Shown here piece after piece: positions 37,879-47,209 of a stretch of DNA of 64,000 nucleotides. The position numbers and the translations under genes were made by a program. The stretch comes from an uncultured Methanobrevibacter sp. (lineage in GTDB: Archaea > Methanobacteriota > Methanobacteria > Methanobacteriales > Methanobacteriaceae). The stretch lies in NCBI GenBank assembly GCA_900318035.1, contig ONJC01000005.1:1-64000 (forward strand). The letters are read 5' to 3'. Each line of letters begins with the position of its first letter. Position 1 is the stretch's first letter. The notes under the pieces were generated by a model. That model had not been told where the DNA came from, made no database searches, and worked only from the letters and a program-made list of their open reading frames with translations.

Positions 37879-38703
37879 ATGAATAAAAAAATAATATTAG
37901 TTTCAATATTGACATTGACAATATTTCTAATGATAGGAGCCGTGAGTGCCACAAGTATGTTCGATTTTTTTAAAAATAATCCCACTGATTTAACAAATAC
38001 TGATGAAAAATTCATAATTGGATTCAATGATGAATTTCCACCATTCGGATATAACGATGGCGGAAATTACACCGGTTTTGATATTGAACTTGCAAAAGAG
38101 GCAAGTAAAAGGAATAACTGGACATTCATACCTCTGCCAATTATAGACTGGAATACAAAAGAACTGGAATTAAACTGTGATGAAATTGACTGCATATGGA
38201 GTGAATTTACCATTAATGGAAGGGAAAATGATTTTACCTGGTCAAAACCTTACTTTAACAATACTCCCGTTGTCATTGTAAAATCAAATTCCAGCATAAA
38301 CAGTTTCAATGATTTAAAAGACAAATCAGTAGAAATCGAACTTGGAACCTCAGTTTTGAAAAAAATTAAAGAGAATGAAAGTATAAATGACAACTTCAAT
38401 AAAATAACCGAAGTGGCCAGTTATAATGAGGCTCTAGTTGACTTGAATTCCGGACTTTGTGATGCAGTTATTGTAGATTATGGAATTGCAAACTATATTG
38501 TGGTTGAAAAACAACCAAACTATAAAATACTTAATGAAACACTTCCAAATGAACAATACGGTGTCGGATTTAAAAAAGGAAATACTGAGTTAAGAGACCA
38601 AGTTCAAAAAACTCTAGATGAAATGTTTAAAGATGGAACTGTCGATAAAATAGCTCAAAATTACAGCAAATACAAACTACCGGAAAGAGTAATTCATCCT
38701 TGA
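37879..38703 (+). CDS. Amino-acid type ABC transporter substrate-binding protein
   Basis: A secreted protein of 274 residues with a signal peptide (residues 1-25, cleavage near VSA). It is of SBP_bac_3 type: FIIGFNDEFPPFGY near residue 48-60, GFDIELAKEASKR near 68-80, and later LGTSVL and GVGFKKGN. It should bind an amino acid or similar solute outside the cell. No lipobox cysteine is seen at the cleavage site, and no permease or ATPase gene adjoins, so it may be an orphan receptor or serve a transporter elsewhere. The ribosome binding site is AGGGCGG. Confidence 0.85.
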   Translation: MNKKIILVSILTLTIFLMIGAVSATSMFDFFKNNPTDLTNTDEKFIIGFNDEFPPFGYNDGGNYTGFDIELAKEASKRNNWTFIPLPIIDWNTKELELNCDEIDCIWSEFTINGRENDFTWSKPYFNNTPVVIVKSNSSINSFNDLKDKSVEIELGTSVLKKIKENESINDNFNKITEVASYNEALVDLNSGLCDAVIVDYGIANYIVVEKQPNYKILNETLPNEQYGVGFKKGNTELRDQVQKTLDEMFKDGTVDKIAQNYSKYKLPERVIHP

Positions 38704-38708
38704 TAAAT

Positions 38709-39404
38709 ATGAAAGCTTTAACATTCAATGAAACAAGGGATTTTCCATATTACAAAAATAACCCCCGAATTCCAAAGATAGGATGGGCAATTCTGCTTTT
38801 AGCTGTCCCCATCTCATTCCTATTATATATGATTATAGGATTATCTTCTGAATTTCTTGGAAGTGTCGCATTTTGTTTTACAATGTTAATTCCTTTACTT
38901 TATTTTTCAAACTGGGATTACAAGCTAATTTTTCAAAAACCGAACAGAAATGAAATCATACTGGCAATATTGATGTTTGCCAGTTATATGATTTACGCAA
39001 CTGTTATGGGATATGTTTTGGACATGTTCCACCTGGCGGGCACAGATATTGCCAGTTCAAGGGCTGTCAATCTGGAAATGACTGTCTCATTAATATTTTC
39101 AATGATGGGTGAAGAACTGCTTAAATTCATTCCTCTGATGTTTTTCATGAGATTAATTTATAAATTTACAGGCAACCGAAAATTATCCCTAATTATTTCA
39201 ATAATACTTGTCTTAACCTGCTTTGGATTGATTCACTATGACCCCGCAACATCAACAATCATTTCTGTTTTGCTCATACAAGGACTTGGATCAATATTTG
39301 AAGTTTACGGATACATTAAAACCAAAAATCTATTCGTTCCATATATTTCCCATCTGTTAACTGACGCAATCATATTCATAATAATTCTTCTGGGAATAAC
39401 TTAA
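38709..39404 (+). CDS. CPBP-family intramembrane protease homologue
   Basis: A membrane protein of about 231 residues with seven to eight helices. The CPBP/Abi motifs are present: EELLK at about 138-142 (EExxxR in the canonical form), FGLIHYDP and SHLLTD. Relatives process prenylated proteins or have a role in bacteriocin immunity. ATG 38709 is preferred to a TTG overlapping the upstream stop. It is probably co-transcribed with the solute-binding protein gene. Confidence 0.8.
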   Translation: MKALTFNETRDFPYYKNNPRIPKIGWAILLLAVPISFLLYMIIGLSSEFLGSVAFCFTMLIPLLYFSNWDYKLIFQKPNRNEIILAILMFASYMIYATVMGYVLDMFHLAGTDIASSRAVNLEMTVSLIFSMMGEELLKFIPLMFFMRLIYKFTGNRKLSLIISIILVLTCFGLIHYDPATSTIISVLLIQGLGSIFEVYGYIKTKNLFVPYISHLLTDAIIFIIILLGIT

Positions 39405-39450
39405 ATTTGAAATTTAAAAAAAGTAATGAATATAGCTAAAATTAAAATAG

Positions 39451-40182
39451 CTATAATTTTCTTGCGAATAACATGTATCCGCTATGGCCAACCATACGTG
39501 TTTTTGGCCTGACGCCATTTTGGCGCACTTCCAAACCCCTTTCCAGAAGTTCAGTTATTTCAATGTCAAAAAAGCCCAACTTTTTAGCAACCCTGTATGA
39601 AAGTTTGGCCTGATCGATGTATGGTGCATAGACCGCCAGCCATCCTCCAACATTCAAACTGTCTAAAACCTCTTCAAATATATCAAATGGTTTTGGAAGG
39701 TCCAGAAAGACCAGATCAATATTATCCTCATCGATTCCTTCCTTGATGTTCTGGTTTTTGACAGTGATGTTTTCAATTCCAAAGTTGTCAATGTTTTTCT
39801 TTGCGACTTCGGCAAAATCTTCACGTATTTCATAGGTATAGACATGGCCTTCAGAACCCACAACATTTCCGAAGTTCAGCGCAATGGCTCCTGCGCCTGT
39901 TCCTGCATCGACCACTCTTGAACCTGCACCCAGACCAGTGTGAGCCAAAACATAACCTATGTCCTTTTTAAGAAGTATTGAACATCTCCTATCCATCACA
40001 TCTATAAAATCGTTGATGTTAGGCTTTATGATTTTAAATGAGTGGCCATTGTGGCTTTTGATTTCATCACCAACTTCAGCATTGTCCAGGACATCCGCTT
40101 TTATAATTCCCAAGTCGCTTTGAAATTCTTCTCCCTGCTTTAAAACATGTTTTTTACCACGTTCATCTAAAATCATCTTCAT
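39451..40182 (-). CDS. trmI: tRNA (adenine-N1)-methyltransferase TrmI
   Basis: A class I methyltransferase of about 243 residues with an N-terminal beta-barrel (to about 75) and the SAM motif DAGTGAGAIAL near residue 108. FLDLPKP at about 178 is the catalytic-region motif. It methylates A57/A58 in the T-loop of tRNA. The start is ATG 40182 behind AGGTG; the in-frame GTG upstream lies inside that ribosome binding site. It directly follows htpX. Confidence 0.9.
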   Translation of the reverse strand: MKMILDERGKKHVLKQGEEFQSDLGIIKADVLDNAEVGDEIKSHNGHSFKIIKPNINDFIDVMDRRCSILLKKDIGYVLAHTGLGAGSRVVDAGTGAGAIALNFGNVVGSEGHVYTYEIREDFAEVAKKNIDNFGIENITVKNQNIKEGIDEDNIDLVFLDLPKPFDIFEEVLDSLNVGGWLAVYAPYIDQAKLSYRVAKKLGFFDIEITELLERGLEVRQNGVRPKTRMVGHSGYMLFARKL

Positions 40183-40191
40183 AAAATACAC

Positions 40192-41151
40192 CTAATTTTC
40201 TAATTCTGCCAATCTTTTTACTCTTTTTAAGGAATCCGGGTGAGTGGAGAACAATTCCATAGCACCGCTTTTCTTTGAAATTTTAACATCTGAGTTTGCA
40301 AGTCTTCTTAACTCTTCATCAGTGATTTTTCCGTCACCGTCAAAGTCTATTTGCCTGAAATCTGTAACGTCATTTTTTGCATTGTTAATGTCATTGACGA
40401 AAAATGCACGGTTTGTATTCAAATCATGGATAGTTTCGTCATTGCATCTTGCAGCACCATATGACAGTTTATAAAGTGCAGACACCAAAGCTGCCGGACG
40501 GTTGCCATATTCAACACTGGCTTCATCGGCATAATACTCTCTGGTTCTTGAGATAAACAATACCAGTAACTGTCCGACTAAGTAAAATACATATCCTAAA
40601 ATTCCAATTATGATTCCTGCACCGTTATCATTGTCACCTGAAAACATGAATGACAATGCAAGGTAATAGCAAATCATCGGAACCACACTGACGGCCGCAG
40701 TTACAGCCATGTCATTATGTTTGATATGGCCCATTTCATGACCTAATACCGCCCTTAACTCATCATAGTCCAAAAGACCTAAAATTGGACGAGTAATTGC
40801 AATATGGCCACTTCTGCTTGTTCTTCCATATGCAAATGCATTTGGAATATTGACTTCTGACAGGCCGACTTCAGGTTTTGGAACTCCAGCTTCCTGTGCA
40901 AGCTCCTCAACCATCTTGTGAATATGGGGCGCTTCCGCTTCTGACAGTGGCCTTACGTTCATGGACCGTTTTACTAAAGATGGACCAAACCAATACTGTA
41001 AAAATACAATTCCCAAACTCAACCACATATAAAAAGACCAGCTGCTTATTCCCAAATATCTCGCTACAAGAGAAACCAAAATGTATACGGTTGTAAACAG
41101 CAGTACAGATGTCAGTACCATTCTTAATCTAAGTCTCCATGTGCCTCTCAT
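40192..41151 (-). CDS. htpX: HtpX-type M48 membrane metalloprotease with EF-hand loop
   Basis: A membrane protease of about 319 residues with two N-terminal helices (about 12-32, 38-54), HEMGH at 138-142, two further hydrophobic stretches, and the third zinc ligand in a YADEAS motif. It is involved in quality control of membrane proteins. Unusual: DFDGDGKITDEE at 269-280 is a perfect calcium-binding EF-hand loop inserted before the C-terminal THPDSLKR segment. ATG 41151 sits behind AGGTG. The leader contains copy 3 of the dispersed repeat. Confidence 0.9.
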   Translation of the reverse strand: MRGTWRLRLRMVLTSVLLFTTVYILVSLVARYLGISSWSFYMWLSLGIVFLQYWFGPSLVKRSMNVRPLSEAEAPHIHKMVEELAQEAGVPKPEVGLSEVNIPNAFAYGRTSRSGHIAITRPILGLLDYDELRAVLGHEMGHIKHNDMAVTAAVSVVPMICYYLALSFMFSGDNDNGAGIIIGILGYVFYLVGQLLVLFISRTREYYADEASVEYGNRPAALVSALYKLSYGAARCNDETIHDLNTNRAFFVNDINNAKNDVTDFRQIDFDGDGKITDEELRRLANSDVKISKKSGAMELFSTHPDSLKRVKRLAELEN

Positions 41152-41175
41152 TTTTAACACCTTGAATTTATGTAA

Positions 41176-41200
41176 ACATTACTCATCAAATGCTCTCTTT
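41176..41200 (-). repeat. Dispersed intergenic repeat, copy 3
   Basis: On the minus strand the sequence is AAAGAGAGCATTTGATGAGT followed by AATGT. A TATA-like GATATATAATT is just upstream (about 41201-41211), so the transcription start of htpX should fall in or just after the repeat. This is the best-placed copy relative to a protein gene. Confidence 0.6.
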
Positions 41201-41299
41201 AATTATATATCTATTGGATTTCATATATTAAAAAAGTTAATCCAAAAAATAATTTAACTACATGATACATAAATGTTACTATAAAAAAATGGTGATTAA

Positions 41300-42247
41300 A
41301 TGAGCGGACCATGGGTAGAAAAATATAGACCACAGAAATTAGAAGACATTGTAGGACAAAAACAAATCATTACCAGACTTGAAAAGTATATAGGCGAAGG
41401 AAGCATGCCTAACTTAATGTTTACAGGTCCTGCTGGTGTTGGTAAGACAACCACAGCCTTAGCACTGGCGAAATCCATTCTTGGAGAATATTGGAGAAAT
41501 AACTTTTTAGAGCTGAATGCATCCGATGCAAGAGGAATTGATACCGTAAGAAATGACATCAAAAGTTTCTGCAGATTAAAACCGGTTGGCGCTCCATTCA
41601 GAATAATCTTTCTTGATGAAGTGGACAACATGACCAAAGATGCACAGCATGCACTCAGACGTGAAATGGAAATGTATACAAAAACCGCTTCATTTATACT
41701 GTCCTGTAATTATTCATCAAAAATAATCGACCCAATCCAATCAAGATGTGCAATATTCAGATTCGCTCCAATAAAAGGTGAAGAAATTAAGGAACGTTTA
41801 CAATTCATTTGCGAATCCGAAGGTTTTGAAGCTGACGATAAAGGCCTGGAAACCATAGTCTACTTTGCTGAAGGAGATATGAGAAAAGCCCTTAATGTCC
41901 TTCAGGCAGCCGCTTCAGAAGGAGAAGCGATAACTGAAGAATCAGTTTATGAAGTAGTTTCCAAAGCAAAACCTCAGGATATTGCAAACATGATAAATAA
42001 AGCACTTATGGGAGACTTTTTAGGTGCGAGAACACTTCTCAGAGAAACAATGGTTTTACAGGGAACCAGCGGAGAGGATATGGTTACACAAATTTATCAG
42101 GAAGTTTCAAAAAGAGTTGTTGAAGGTAAAATGGAACCTGACTTTTATATTGATCTGATTAACTCAATAGCGGATTGCGATTTTAGAATAAGAGAAGGAG
42201 CAAACCCAAGAATCCAACTTGAAGCGCTTCTAACCAAATTCATTTAA
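41300..42247 (+). CDS. rfcS: Replication factor C small subunit
   Basis: A clamp-loader AAA+ protein of 315 residues with WVEKYRP at the N-terminus, GPAGVGKTT at about 47, FLDEVDN at about 108 and the SRC motif near 151. It loads the PCNA clamp together with RfcL. No intein, although this gene carries one in several methanogens. Nine bases separate it from rfcL. Confidence 0.96.
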   Translation: MSGPWVEKYRPQKLEDIVGQKQIITRLEKYIGEGSMPNLMFTGPAGVGKTTTALALAKSILGEYWRNNFLELNASDARGIDTVRNDIKSFCRLKPVGAPFRIIFLDEVDNMTKDAQHALRREMEMYTKTASFILSCNYSSKIIDPIQSRCAIFRFAPIKGEEIKERLQFICESEGFEADDKGLETIVYFAEGDMRKALNVLQAAASEGEAITEESVYEVVSKAKPQDIANMINKALMGDFLGARTLLRETMVLQGTSGEDMVTQIYQEVSKRVVEGKMEPDFYIDLINSIADCDFRIREGANPRIQLEALLTKFI

Positions 42248-42256
42248 GGTATAGAA

Positions 42257-43753
42257 ATGTTATGGACTGACAAATACCGACCGCAAACTCTCGATGAGGT
42301 GGTCGGCAACAACAAAGAGAAAAAAATAATCCTGGATTGGGTTGACAATTGGAAAAAAGGAAATCCGCAGCAGCCCCTGCTATTGGTCGGACCTCCCGGA
42401 ATTGGAAAAACAACACTTGCACTGGTAATAGCTAAAGAGTTTTCTGAATACATTGAGCTTAACGCAAGTGATAAACGTTCCCAGGACGTCATTAAAAATA
42501 CAATTGGAGAATCATCATCAACAAGGTCCCTTTTTGGTGATGAATACAAACTGATTATAATGGACGAAGTGGATGGAATTCATGGAACCAACGACCGTGG
42601 AGGAGTAAGAGCCATTGGAGAGATAATTAAAAACTCCAAACATCCAATGATTTTAATTGCTAATGACTTTTATTCAAAACGCCTGCAGTCAATAAAGCCA
42701 AAGTGTACTGTAATCAAGATGGCTAAAGTCAGAAGCCCAAGTATCAGAAAGGCATTGAAGGAAATTGCTGCAAAAGAAGAAATCAAAGCCAATCCTAAAG
42801 CTCTTGATTTAATCTCCAAAAAATCAAATGGAGATATGAGATCTGCAATAAATACCCTACAGGCCTTGGCAGATAAAGATGAAGTGCTGGAGCCAAGAGA
42901 TGTTGAAAATTTAAGAACAAAAGATGACCGTTCTGATATTTTCAATGCAATAACCGGTGTTTTGAAAAGCAAAAATCCTCAGCATGTAAGGGATGCATTA
43001 AGAGTCGATGAGGACCCGACTTTAGTAATGGAATACATCGCAGAAAACATTCCAAGGGAATACACCAATAAAGATGAAATCAAAAAGGCTTATGAAAACA
43101 TAGCCAAAGCTGATTTGTACTTCGGAAGAGCTCAAAGCAGCAGAAATTACGGTTACTGGAGATATGCAAGCGATTTTATGGGAATCGGTGTAAGTTCATC
43201 CAAAAAGGAAACATACAAGAAATTCACAAAAATACAAACTCCAACAATATTTACATTGATGGGTCGAAATAGAGGAAAAAGAAATCTGAGAGATGGAATA
43301 GCTGAAAAAATGTCCAAAAAAATGCACATTTCACATTCCATTGCCATTTCAATGTTTCCATATCTGGAGATAATGTTTAAAAATGATGAACTTGCCTGGG
43401 AAATATCTGACTTTTTAGAATTGGAAGATAATGAAATCAAAAGATTCAGATCTAAAAAGATTCCAAAAAAGGTCATAAACAAAATGGAAAAACAAAAGGC
43501 TCAAATGAGAGTTGAAGAGAGGGACAGAAGATTTGAAGAACTTCAAAATCAGATGATGGCTGAGGCTCAAGAAGTCGTTGAAGAAGAAGTTAAAGAAGAA
43601 GAACTTCCTTTTGAAATTCCCGGAATTGAAGATGAACTTCCTGAAGAAGAAACAGTTGAAGAAGAAGTCGTAGACGAGGAAGTTAAAGAAGAAGAAAAAG
43701 AAGAAAAACCTAAAAAGAAAACTGACAAGCAGGTATCTCTTTTCAGTTTTTAA
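42257..43753 (+). CDS. rfcL: Replication factor C large subunit
   Basis: A 498-residue protein. It has WTDKYRP at the start, [11 protein letters not shown] at about 43 and MDEVDG at about 101. A long acidic tail (about 430-490) follows, and the C-terminal QVSLFSF resembles a PCNA-interacting (PIP) box. It completes the clamp loader with rfcS in one operon. The 3' end overlaps the convergent gene by four bases. Confidence 0.95.
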   Translation: MLWTDKYRPQTLDEVVGNNKEKKIILDWVDNWKKGNPQQPLLLVGPPGIGKTTLALVIAKEFSEYIELNASDKRSQDVIKNTIGESSSTRSLFGDEYKLIIMDEVDGIHGTNDRGGVRAIGEIIKNSKHPMILIANDFYSKRLQSIKPKCTVIKMAKVRSPSIRKALKEIAAKEEIKANPKALDLISKKSNGDMRSAINTLQALADKDEVLEPRDVENLRTKDDRSDIFNAITGVLKSKNPQHVRDALRVDEDPTLVMEYIAENIPREYTNKDEIKKAYENIAKADLYFGRAQSSRNYGYWRYASDFMGIGVSSSKKETYKKFTKIQTPTIFTLMGRNRGKRNLRDGIAEKMSKKMHISHSIAISMFPYLEIMFKNDELAWEISDFLELEDNEIKRFRSKKIPKKVINKMEKQKAQMRVEERDRRFEELQNQMMAEAQEVVEEEVKEEELPFEIPGIEDELPEEETVEEEVVDEEVKEEEKEEKPKKKTDKQVSLFSF

Positions 43754-44433
43754 TTTTTATTTTTTTCATTGATGAATTCTGATGCGCTAATAACATTTTC
43801 CCTAAACTGTGGAGCAACATCCTCTAAAAATTCAGAAAAGGAATTGGCCAAATCATCCTTATTTTCACCCTCAATCAGATTCTGACCGTCCATCTTTAAA
43901 AATGAGTTAATCCAGTCAAGCGAAACATTGGCCAACGGATATATCTCATTTTCACTGTCGATTAAATTTAAACCTTCACCTGCGAAAATGCCTTCAAATA
44001 TGGTATTCACCTTATCATCCAATATTAAAGGGTTGACTTTTAAATCATAATCACCATCATAAACCAGTTTAACACCATATTTACGGGTATAAGGCTCCAT
44101 CAATAATTCACAGATGAAATTGTCCTCAGGCATCAATACTGTTGAGTTAGGTTTGATTTCCAATGTCAAATTCCTGGCTGATTTTGAGCAAATCTTTTGA
44201 AACAATGTATTTCTTACAACTTCTATTTCAGGATATTGCTTATTGAATGTTTTTTGGCGGGTCCTTGAAAACTTTGAAAATCTCAGGGAGTTAATGTAGA
44301 TTTTTTGGGGAGTATATGAAATGAAACGGGTATCCACCCCAATTATCTTTAGGAATTTCAGTACATCCTTTTTTGAATTTGAAAATTCATCCTCATCAGA
44401 TGCCAAACCTGATATGTCAAACATTAAATCCAT
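43750..44433 (-). CDS. Conserved-looking hypothetical protein
   Basis: A soluble protein of about 227 residues with an acidic C-terminus. It has no signal peptide, membrane helix or motif that I recognise. The start ATG 44433 lies two bases after the aroE stop and has GGAAG before it, giving translational coupling; an ATG 21 bases upstream inside aroE is a less likely start. The function is not deducible. Confidence 0.65.
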   Translation of the reverse strand: MDLMFDISGLASDEDEFSNSKKDVLKFLKIIGVDTRFISYTPQKIYINSLRFSKFSRTRQKTFNKQYPEIEVVRNTLFQKICSKSARNLTLEIKPNSTVLMPEDNFICELLMEPYTRKYGVKLVYDGDYDLKVNPLILDDKVNTIFEGIFAGEGLNLIDSENEIYPLANVSLDWINSFLKMDGQNLIEGENKDDLANSFSEFLEDVAPQFRENVISASEFINEKNKN

Positions 44434-44434
44434 A

Positions 44435-45304
44435 TTATCTTCCCAAATATTCATTAAGCGCTTTTTCCATCACATCAATCGGCGCATCACGGCCAGTCCA
44501 TATTTTAAAGCTTTCAGCACCCTGATAAAGCAGCATCTTAATACCATAAACGGGCTTTGCTTTTGCCTTGATGGCTTCTTTTAAAAGTACTGTTTCGTTT
44601 GGATTATAAACAGCATCAAAGACAACCAAATCCTCATGCATATTGTCTGCTGTTGCAACAGGCTCATCGTCAATGTGAGGATCCATTCCTAAAGGAGTGG
44701 TATCCACCAAAATATCCGCATCGCCCAGCAGATTGTCAATTTCTGAAATTGAATCTGCATTAACGTCACTTATCAAATCGGATGCCAAAACATCACCGGC
44801 AAGGCTTTGGGCTCTTTCGACATTTCTGTTAAGTATTGTTATTGAACTGGCGCCGAATCTGGCAAGGTAAAATGATATTGCTCTTGAAGCTCCTCCCGCT
44901 CCTGCAACAATAACATCCCTATCCTTGATTTTTGTTACCTCTTCAATAGCCTTAATTGCACCGATTCCATCGGTATTGTATCCCTTCAGGTTTTTAAAGT
45001 CTATTGTGTTTACGGCGCCTATCAGCTCTGCAACCTCATCAAGCTCATTTAAATACTGCATCACTTCAATTTTATGAGGAATGGTGACATTGAAACCTTT
45101 TATGTTTAATGACCTTGCCCCTTCGATTGCAGAGGATAAATCATTAGGATTTACATCAAATGCGACATATGCATAATCCATTCCCAGACTTTGAAATGCG
45201 GCATTGTGCATCGGCGGCGAAAAACTGTGTTCAACCGGATGGCCTATCAGACCCACGATATTTGTACTACCTTTAATATTCATATAATAATAGTTGACTG
45301 CCAT
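44435..45304 (-). CDS. aroE: Shikimate dehydrogenase
   Basis: An enzyme of about 289 residues with VGLIGHPVEHSFSP near the N-terminus, NVTIPHK with the catalytic lysine, VAGAGGASRAI for NADP binding, and DTTPLGM. It reduces 3-dehydroshikimate in aromatic amino acid synthesis. An alternative start at MNIKG (45283) would give about 282 residues; neither start has a clear ribosome binding site. Other aro genes are absent from the vicinity. Confidence 0.95.
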   Translation of the reverse strand: MAVNYYYMNIKGSTNIVGLIGHPVEHSFSPPMHNAAFQSLGMDYAYVAFDVNPNDLSSAIEGARSLNIKGFNVTIPHKIEVMQYLNELDEVAELIGAVNTIDFKNLKGYNTDGIGAIKAIEEVTKIKDRDVIVAGAGGASRAISFYLARFGASSITILNRNVERAQSLAGDVLASDLISDVNADSISEIDNLLGDADILVDTTPLGMDPHIDDEPVATADNMHEDLVVFDAVYNPNETVLLKEAIKAKAKPVYGIKMLLYQGAESFKIWTGRDAPIDVMEKALNEYLGR

Positions 45305-45393
45305 TATACTAAAAACTTTTTAGTCTCCTCATCAAATTTATTATAATCTGATTTGAATAATTTGTCCTGAACAGGTCTGAACTTTTCATCTTA

Positions 45394-46650
45394 TTATGGC
45401 AAGGATACCCCGACCTCTTTAGGTCGGGGAGGAATTGCCAACCTCCAATCTATTAACCAACCTTTAATAGGTTCTAATAATTTCAACCGCTTACTACTTA
45501 CTCCTTGGCTAATTACAGTTCCATCAAATGTTTTTAACTGAAAATAACCGCTGCTACGCTTACTTGTTATAAAACATCCCTTACCGTTGTACATTACTTT
45601 ATCATATCTTCTAAAACCATTTACAATATATGGTGACTGATTGCGTTGACGTTTTCCACCTTTACTAGGTTTGAATTTATGTATTTGGCGATTATGTCGT
45701 CTAACTTTCTTATATGAATATTCAACATTCGATTGTTCGGCATCCAAATTGTGACTAATTACAAAAGCATCATTGCAATGAGACTTAACAAGGCCCAATT
45801 TTTCACGAGTATACTTGGTTAAATAACCGAAAGTCTCAAAAACATTTCTGAATTCTTTTTTTAAAGATTGTATTAATTTTTTTCTCATGATGTTCATATG
45901 ACTGGAATGTTTGAATGATTTGACTTTTTTTGTATATTTCAATTCGCCTGTATGTACTTTATCATGGCATTCTTTGCATAATGTTACTAGATTGTCCATG
46001 CGATTGGAACCGCCATCACTTCTGAATCTGATATGATGAACTTGCAGTTTGGTATTTTTTGCTCCGCATATTTGGCAGGTGTAATTGTCACGGCTTAAAA
46101 CAGCTGATTTAACATTATAAAAACCTTCTGCATCGCCATGCTGATAATCCGCACCAGATACACTTGGGTTCTTTAGTTTATGCATGTCAAATTCAGCAGT
46201 TTCAACAATGATGTTTTCTATGGGAATTATATTGCAAATACGTTTAATTATTGTTAAATGGCTGTCAATTTTATGCTGAATACTGGGTGCCAGTTTTCCT
46301 TTTTTACCACGATTATTAAACCGTGCCGGACGATAACGTAATTTGCTCCTGCGATTCTTGCGCTGAGTTTTTCTACTTTCTAACAATTTAGGTATGTCTT
46401 GTCTTAATTCAACTGTTGCTTTAAATAATTCTTTTTTATTGGTGGTTGCTGATAATCCAATGTATTTGCTTCCGGCATCAACACCCAGATTAACCGTTTG
46501 TTTATAACCAGAAGATCCATACAACAATTGTATGGTAAATGGTGTCCTGTTCACCACTTTTGCTTTCTTTTCTTTCAGTAATTTTCTTGCTTTTCTTGGT
46601 TTACATGGCATTAACGGTTCACCATGCATGTTTAGTACATAAACGAACAT
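45394..46650 (-). CDS. iscB: IscB RNA-guided nuclease (RuvC/HNH)
   Basis: A 418-residue protein with the PLMP motif (GEPLMPCKPRKARKLLK, from residue 10), RuvC-I Asp58 in NLGVDAGSKY, an RRxRR-like arginine-rich bridge helix (about 95-115), RuvC-II Glu150, an HNH domain (CQICG, then His205-His206 and LCKECH), and RuvC-III Asp294 in CNDAFVI. All catalytic residues appear intact. IscB is the transposon-encoded ancestor of Cas9 that is guided by an omega RNA. The last codons are formed by the element's right-end hairpin. GGAGG-type ribosome binding site, separated by ten bases. No transposase TnpA adjoins, so mobility would depend on a helper elsewhere. Confidence 0.93.
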   Translation of the reverse strand: MFVYVLNMHGEPLMPCKPRKARKLLKEKKAKVVNRTPFTIQLLYGSSGYKQTVNLGVDAGSKYIGLSATTNKKELFKATVELRQDIPKLLESRKTQRKNRRSKLRYRPARFNNRGKKGKLAPSIQHKIDSHLTIIKRICNIIPIENIIVETAEFDMHKLKNPSVSGADYQHGDAEGFYNVKSAVLSRDNYTCQICGAKNTKLQVHHIRFRSDGGSNRMDNLVTLCKECHDKVHTGELKYTKKVKSFKHSSHMNIMRKKLIQSLKKEFRNVFETFGYLTKYTREKLGLVKSHCNDAFVISHNLDAEQSNVEYSYKKVRRHNRQIHKFKPSKGGKRQRNQSPYIVNGFRRYDKVMYNGKGCFITSKRSSGYFQLKTFDGTVISQGVSSKRLKLLEPIKGWLIDWRLAIPPRPKEVGVSLP

Positions 46651-46910
46651 TAAACGTTTACCTCCTATTCCTGAGTTATTTTATCCCTCGACAATGTTAT
46701 CCCAAGGTTTAAAATTGTAAGCAACACTGTTCCTACCATCTCAGAACCTGTTTAATCACTTACCGTAGAGCGTGGAACTGGGATTAAACATTCCACGGTA
46801 CCTAATATTCTTGAGTAACGTAGACCAATTAATGGTCTGAGTCTATTAAACTAGTGGATTCCTAGAAAAGACTCTAGAAATCCACGGCTTCTACAAGCCG
46901 TGGTAGTTTA
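45396..46910 (-). mobile_element. IscB element (non-autonomous IS200/605-like)
   Basis: Right-end hairpin CCCCGACCT/AGGTCGGGG at 45408-45429 and left-end hairpin CCACGGCTT/AAGCCGTGG at 46882-46903 frame the iscB gene and the presumptive omega RNA. A diverged right end is also found at 334-378. Exact borders cannot be fixed without an empty site. It sits between aroE and hisS. Confidence 0.75.
46651..46905 (-). ncRNA. Presumptive omega RNA of the IscB element
   Basis: The 255 bases before iscB hold no frame but several stems: the left-end CCACGGCTT/AAGCCGTGG hairpin (46882-46903), AGACCATTAATTGGTCT near 46821-46837, and TACCGTGGAA / TTCCACGCTCTACGGTA within 46760-46800. That matches the layout of IscB guide RNAs, which lie upstream of the gene, with the guide at the 5' end. 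The guide would derive from bases just beyond 46905. Boundaries are estimates. Confidence 0.6.
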
Positions 46911-47209
46911 ATCAACAACCCCTTCCTCACTTTGATACAATAGCGTATCCACTAACTTATATTTAACCAATATTAATCCTCCTTTGAGTTGATTAATTAG
47001 ATAATGTACTTACAGACAGTTAAAACCTTCTTAACTGTGAGAATGTGCAAAAACACAAAAGCACACTTCATAAACTTATATAAAAATAATACTTCCATGG
47101 TAAAAATAAACTGTCCGAGAGCATTTGATGAGTAATATTCAACAAAAGACTATATAACATCTAAAAAACATAGTTATATTATAATAAATTTATTGATAGG
47201 AGAGCAAAA
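46906..47209. other. Spacer and promoter region of hisS
   Basis: After the presumed guide region of the omega RNA there is no gene. A perfect ACAGTTAA / TTAACTGT inverted repeat (47016-47038) lies before a TATA-like TTATATAAAA (47076-47085), and copy 4 of the dispersed repeat lies 32 bases on. GGAGAG precedes the hisS ATG. Confidence 0.5.
47116..47142 (+). repeat. Dispersed intergenic repeat, copy 4
   Basis: The sequence is GAGAGCATTTGATGAGTAAT followed by ATT. It lies in the hisS leader, about 32 bases after a TATA-like TTATATAAAA. It is a perfect copy of the 20-base consensus core. Confidence 0.6.

Noticed and set aside
45394-46650. TnpB/IS605 transposase-accessory protein
   Set aside because: The PLMP start and HNH insertion between RuvC parts identify IscB and not TnpB.
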